A DNA stretch of 46,367 bases from an uncultured Prevotellaceae bacterium (GTDB lineage: Bacteria; Bacteroidota; Bacteroidia; Bacteroidales; Bacteroidaceae), in the NCBI GenBank assembly GCA_946411565.1, contig CAMKEM010000020.1, positions 1-46,367 of the forward strand. The letters run 5' to 3'. The position numbers were made by a program, and so were the translations under genes. Under the pieces are notes generated by a model. That model saw nothing but the letters and a program-made list of their open reading frames with translations. It was not told where the DNA came from and did not search any database. Shown here one piece after another: positions 43,667 through 46,367 of this stretch; position 1 is the stretch's first letter; every line of letters begins with the position of its first letter.

Positions 43667-44356
43667 TTATTTCTTTAACCTAATACCAGCGCGACGATAT
43701 TCAAGTTTGTCGCGTAGCGTTGCACCATAGAGTTCCATGCTGCCTTGCCTAACCGCAGATTCCTGCATCTCCTTGCCACCGTTGATAGGTCCACGTTCAT
43801 ATTTCGGAAAGATGATGGCACTTGCAGGGCACGACCTTGCACATGCCGGACAGTTGTTCTTGCAGTTATGTGGATTCACCACCCTAACCCTGTCGCTAAC
43901 CATCTCATATACGCCAAAAGGACAGAACTCGAAGCATTTGCCACATTCCGCACATTGGTCCTTGTCGATGGTAGGATACCACGCATCTTCTCCGAGCTTC
44001 TTCTTGAACATCGCAATCTTTGATGTCCATGCCTCGTCAGCCACGGTCACATCTGTTTCAATTCCGAGTTCTTCCTGAACCTTCTCTATGCTCTTTGTGC
44101 GCAGGTTTATGCAACGGCAATCATCTTCGCCAACAAATGCCATAAGGCTCATCACAGCCCTCTCATGGCAAGCTATGATTGTTGTCTGTGCAATGTCGTG
44201 CACTTTCTTGTCCTTATCCTCGCAGAGTTCGCACAGGTCGCTCACCACATCCACGTCAAAGCCGGCCTTGCTTGCTGCTGTAGCAAGCAAAGCCACCTTG
44301 TTTTTATCGATGAATGTGCGTGATGCACAAGCGCAAATCGTTATCTTTTTGTTCAT
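43667..44356 (-). CDS. HdrA-N-like/di-cluster ferredoxin protein
   Basis: This 229-residue protein has an N-terminal domain (1-80) with ITICACASRTFID and IIACHERAVM. It resembles the N-terminal part of HdrA-type electron-transfer proteins, where paired cysteines hold a cluster; the assignment is by motif style only. Two 4Fe-4S motifs follow: Cys135/138/141/145 (CAECGKCFEFCP) and Cys165/169/172/176 (CKNNCPACARSCP). It is the first gene of the minus-strand train, just after the only good promoter upstream of it (44423-44453). It probably delivers electrons to the radical SAM enzyme or to another reductive step. Confidence 0.8.
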   Translation of the reverse strand: MNKKITICACASRTFIDKNKVALLATAASKAGFDVDVVSDLCELCEDKDKKVHDIAQTTIIACHERAVMSLMAFVGEDDCRCINLRTKSIEKVQEELGIETDVTVADEAWTSKIAMFKKKLGEDAWYPTIDKDQCAECGKCFEFCPFGVYEMVSDRVRVVNPHNCKNNCPACARSCPASAIIFPKYERGPINGGKEMQESAVRQGSMELYGATLRDKLEYRRAGIRLKK

Positions 44357-44422
44357 CAGTTTGTATTCAAATTTAGGTTACGCAGGTACGGGGATTACTT
44401 GCTCCTGTGACTTTTTGTGATA

Positions 44423-44453
44423 CAAAAATACACATTTTATTTTATAATACAAT
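44423..44453 (-). promoter_or_regulatory. Promoter of the minus-strand gene train
   Basis: On the minus strand it reads ATTG (44453-44450), 19 bases, then TATTTTTG (44430-44423). The spacing is exactly that of Bacteroidetes promoters. The start codon is about 65 bases downstream. It is the best candidate for driving the whole train, although the many repeats may add internal starts or stops. Confidence 0.75.
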
Positions 44454-44457
44454 ATTT

Positions 44458-44495
44458 ATCGGCATAAAAACGCAAAAAAGCATCATAATGCCGAT
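44458..44495 (-). terminator. Hairpin after the VapE gene
   Basis: ATCGGCAT and ATGCCGAT form an 8-base stem enclosing a smaller GCAT/ATGC hairpin and a T run. It lies 9 bases after the VapE stop and just before the promoter of the train. Confidence 0.5.
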
Positions 44496-44504
44496 TTCGC
44501 GTTT

Positions 44505-45797
44505 CTATGCGGCTACCTGTATTAGTGAGTAGCTAATGCCTCGCTTTGACTTCACCTTTGCAACCTTCATCTCCTTCATAGCCTTTCCTATTTTTATGGA
44601 ATTGATATGGCTGTCCTGTACGTCAGGATACTGCTGCTTGAGAATCTTGCGGATTTCAAGCGAGGTGAAAGAGCCAGGCTTCTCATTGCCCTGTGGCTTG
44701 CGGAAAGTGCAGTCGATCATCTGTTCCAGATCCAGCGTCTGCTCGTATGGTGCGTTGAGTTCCTGTATTCGTAGCGTCTCTTCGTTGGTGTACCAATAGC
44801 GAAGTTTCTCATCACGAACCTCATGAAGCAGTTGGGCATACAACTGGTCATATTCAATCTCACCATTGTTATTGATAAGACCGCCCTTGGGTATCTCAAT
44901 GGTTAGGAAACGTCGTGAGCCTGTCTTGTCAACGAGAGGATGACGGTTGTTGGTCGTGGCGATGAACGATGCAAAGCGTTTGCGCTCGTCTATGGTCTTA
45001 CCATAGATCTTTCGACCGTTGACCTTGACCTTCGAGAGTGCCTGTTTCACTTGTGCCATCTGGCGAGCGTTATACATATCAATCTCGTCAAGGCAGATGA
45101 GTAGGCAACAGCTCAGAGCCATCTCCTTGTCAAACTTATTGGCAAGGTTGAAATGGTCGAGATAGTACTGACGCAGATGTTCTGGAAGGAAACGTACGCA
45201 GAACGTACTCTTGCCACATCCCTGATCTCCAATGAGCAACGGAACTGTCTCATTACCATGCTCTTGCTCCATATTCAGCCAATGCGCTACATTGGAACGG
45301 AGGTAGATCCTAAGAAAAGCAATCTGCTCGTCGGTAAGTCCGGGAATGCGGTTGAGAAATTCAGCCACCCTGTCCTTGCCATCCCATTGAGCAAGGCCGT
45401 TTAGCCATATCTCCACAGGATTATAAACAGGCGGAATGTCAGACTCTACATACGCCTTGATCACTCCCTTAAGACTCTTATCATCAGGCATTTCGCGCTT
45501 TGCCTTGATGAAGATTGTGTTGAGAGCTTCACATGTCAGACGAGTGAATTTCTCGTCAGGCTCTCCTGTTTTCTTGTACTCAACCATGCCACTGAGTACG
45601 TTGTGGCGGAAATTGTAGTGCTGTTCGAGGAAGTACTCTACTGGCAACTGGTCGTCTTCCATTTCTTCAGAGCAGGTTTTGTCTGCTGTCATTTCCTGAG
45701 CAGGAGCCTGTGCAGAAACCATTTCTTCGATGTTAGAAGACTCGTTAAGTGTGTTTTCTGAGCGGATTTCGCCCTGAGCAAAATTTTTAAGTTCCAT
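44505..45797 (-). CDS. VapE-family (virulence-associated E) P-loop protein
   Basis: This 430-residue protein has an acidic N-terminal tail (1-55) and a VapE/superfamily 3 helicase-like ATPase core. Walker A is GDQGCGKST (190-198), Walker B LLICLDEIDMYN (near 225-237), and a sensor-like Asn pair lies in FIATTNNRHPL. The C-terminal part (370-430) has a small helix-turn-helix-like fold. VapE proteins are found in phages and pathogenicity islands and are thought to act as replicative helicases. With the antirepressor and DUF3987 genes at the other end of the window it suggests mobile-element history. Its leader matches that of the DUF6266 gene. Confidence 0.88.
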   Translation of the reverse strand: MELKNFAQGEIRSENTLNESSNIEEMVSAQAPAQEMTADKTCSEEMEDDQLPVEYFLEQHYNFRHNVLSGMVEYKKTGEPDEKFTRLTCEALNTIFIKAKREMPDDKSLKGVIKAYVESDIPPVYNPVEIWLNGLAQWDGKDRVAEFLNRIPGLTDEQIAFLRIYLRSNVAHWLNMEQEHGNETVPLLIGDQGCGKSTFCVRFLPEHLRQYYLDHFNLANKFDKEMALSCCLLICLDEIDMYNARQMAQVKQALSKVKVNGRKIYGKTIDERKRFASFIATTNNRHPLVDKTGSRRFLTIEIPKGGLINNNGEIEYDQLYAQLLHEVRDEKLRYWYTNEETLRIQELNAPYEQTLDLEQMIDCTFRKPQGNEKPGSFTSLEIRKILKQQYPDVQDSHINSIKIGKAMKEMKVAKVKSKRGISYSLIQVAA

Positions 45798-45800
45798 AAT

Positions 45801-45829
45801 GTTAATAATGACTTTAAGTTTATAAATCA
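45801..45829 (-). promoter_or_regulatory. Leader shared with the DUF6266 gene
   Basis: It reads ATTTATAAACTTAAAGTCAT, then TATTAACAT just before the start codon, closely matching 1141-1167 near the other end of the window. Confidence 0.5.
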
Positions 45830-45892
45830 GTGGTTTGATCTGTTGTATTTGTTTGGTTTTTCCTTCGAAAAGGATTCGGTTGCAAAAGTATA

Positions 45893-45900
45893 AATAATTT
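45893..45900 (-). promoter_or_regulatory. -7 box of the VapE gene
   Basis: On the minus strand it reads TACTTTTG, 96 bases before the start codon. No clear -33 box is seen. Confidence 0.45.
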
Positions 45901-46012
45901 CTGAAATTTGCAAGAGTTGTCCCAGATTTTGTGCAATTTTTTCCTTGTTTTTTTTCGATTGCCGGAATCTATTTTCTTGCCTTAATATTAGAAATACTTC
46001 ACGTTCTGTAAC

Positions 46013-46367
46013 TTAACGTGAGTTCGATGAAAAAATAGAAAATATCCATTGGGATTGCCATCCCAATAAATGCAAAATAGGGCTCAATGCCCTTAAAATT
46101 GCCAATATGGCATAAAATAAAATCTCAAACTAAAAGATTTTTCACCTTGATTTTCTATAAAGATTTTATTTTGATTTCTGAGCGAGCTACGAGCGAAACT
46201 AAGAAAATTATCCCTCCTTAATATTTTAGATTAGATTTTTTCAGAATTTTCTGTTTGAATTTTAAAATACATATATAATTTAGGAGGAAAATTCTTACTG
46301 CCTAATATTTATTTTAACGTGAGTTCGACGAATTGCCTATATGGCAAACAGCAAGCTGTTTTTAACT
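46013..46367. repeat. AT-rich repeat region at the window end
   Basis: The 570 bases after the VapE start hold no gene. TTAACGTGAGTTCGATGAA occurs near 46013 and in a closely related form (TTAACGTGAGTTCGACGAA) near 46315. Between them are hairpins (ATTGGGAT-TGCC-ATCCCAAT, AGGGC-TCAAT-GCCCT) and AT-rich sequence. The last 53 bases are the inverted partner of the window start. Confidence 0.7.

Noticed and set aside
1..46367. tRNA, rRNA or riboswitch genes
   Set aside because: I looked for T-loop-like GGTTCGAATCC arms and known riboswitch cores in the gaps and saw none; the gaps are mostly repeats. A covariance-model search would be decisive.

Overview
The window looks like a Bacteroidales chromosome, most likely Prevotella or a close relative. 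The reasons are promoters of the Bacteroidetes type (a TAnnTTTG box at -7, some with a TTTG box about 19 bases upstream), lipoproteins with an acidic run after the lipobox cysteine, BspA-type leucine-rich repeats, a DUF6266 protein, a VirE-N/DUF3987 protein and a VapE protein. The identification rests on protein families and sequence style, not on a database search.

Layout. Positions 1-9000 are an accessory region: a DUF6266 protein, a REP-type tyrosine transposase-like protein with an unusual symmetrical control region upstream of it, a surface lipoprotein, two small overlapping genes, a Bro-N/KilA-C antirepressor and a DUF3987 primase/helicase-like protein that carries repeat DNA inside its reading frame. 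Positions 9000-19840 are more ordinary: a BspA-type protein, thrS, a NifX-like protein, two secreted proteins that share a domain, a LytS/LytTR two-component pair, an aquaporin-family channel and a COG0523 GTPase. Positions 44356 down to 20105 hold one long minus-strand gene train of 16 genes. Positions 44505-45797 hold a VapE protein.

The minus-strand train is the most interesting part. In order of transcription it encodes: an HdrA-N-like/ferredoxin protein; a radical SAM enzyme; a DUF116-isoprenyl diphosphate synthase fusion; a small alpha/alpha-toroid prenyltransferase-like protein; a class II terpene cyclase of squalene-hopene type with a DxDD motif; a membrane-anchored PQQ-like propeller; a Tat-exported NHL-like propeller; a Tat-exported NapG-like ferredoxin; a NapH-like membrane polyferredoxin; a second membrane-anchored propeller; a NuoE-NuoF fusion with extra ferredoxin domains; a 2Fe-2S/4Fe-4S NuoG-like electron carrier; a propeller lipoprotein; an ABC ATPase; a large FtsX-type permease; and a secreted propeller. 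My inference is a pathway that makes a cyclised isoprenoid, joined to an NAD(P)H-to-quinone-to-periplasm electron chain with several envelope propellers and an exporter. I do not recognise it as a named system.

The second unusual feature is repeat DNA. One repeat family (A) is inserted in frame inside at least eight genes of the train, usually giving the same peptide, sometimes next to catalytic motifs. A second family (B), a palindrome of about 125-135 bases, sits in most of the gaps between genes of the train. Several other dispersed hairpin families fill the remaining gaps and form leaders and terminators. Where no repeat lies between them, neighbouring genes often overlap by 8-50 bases, which suggests a compact ancestral operon that was later inflated by repeats. 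The two ends of the window carry the same repeat in opposite orientation.
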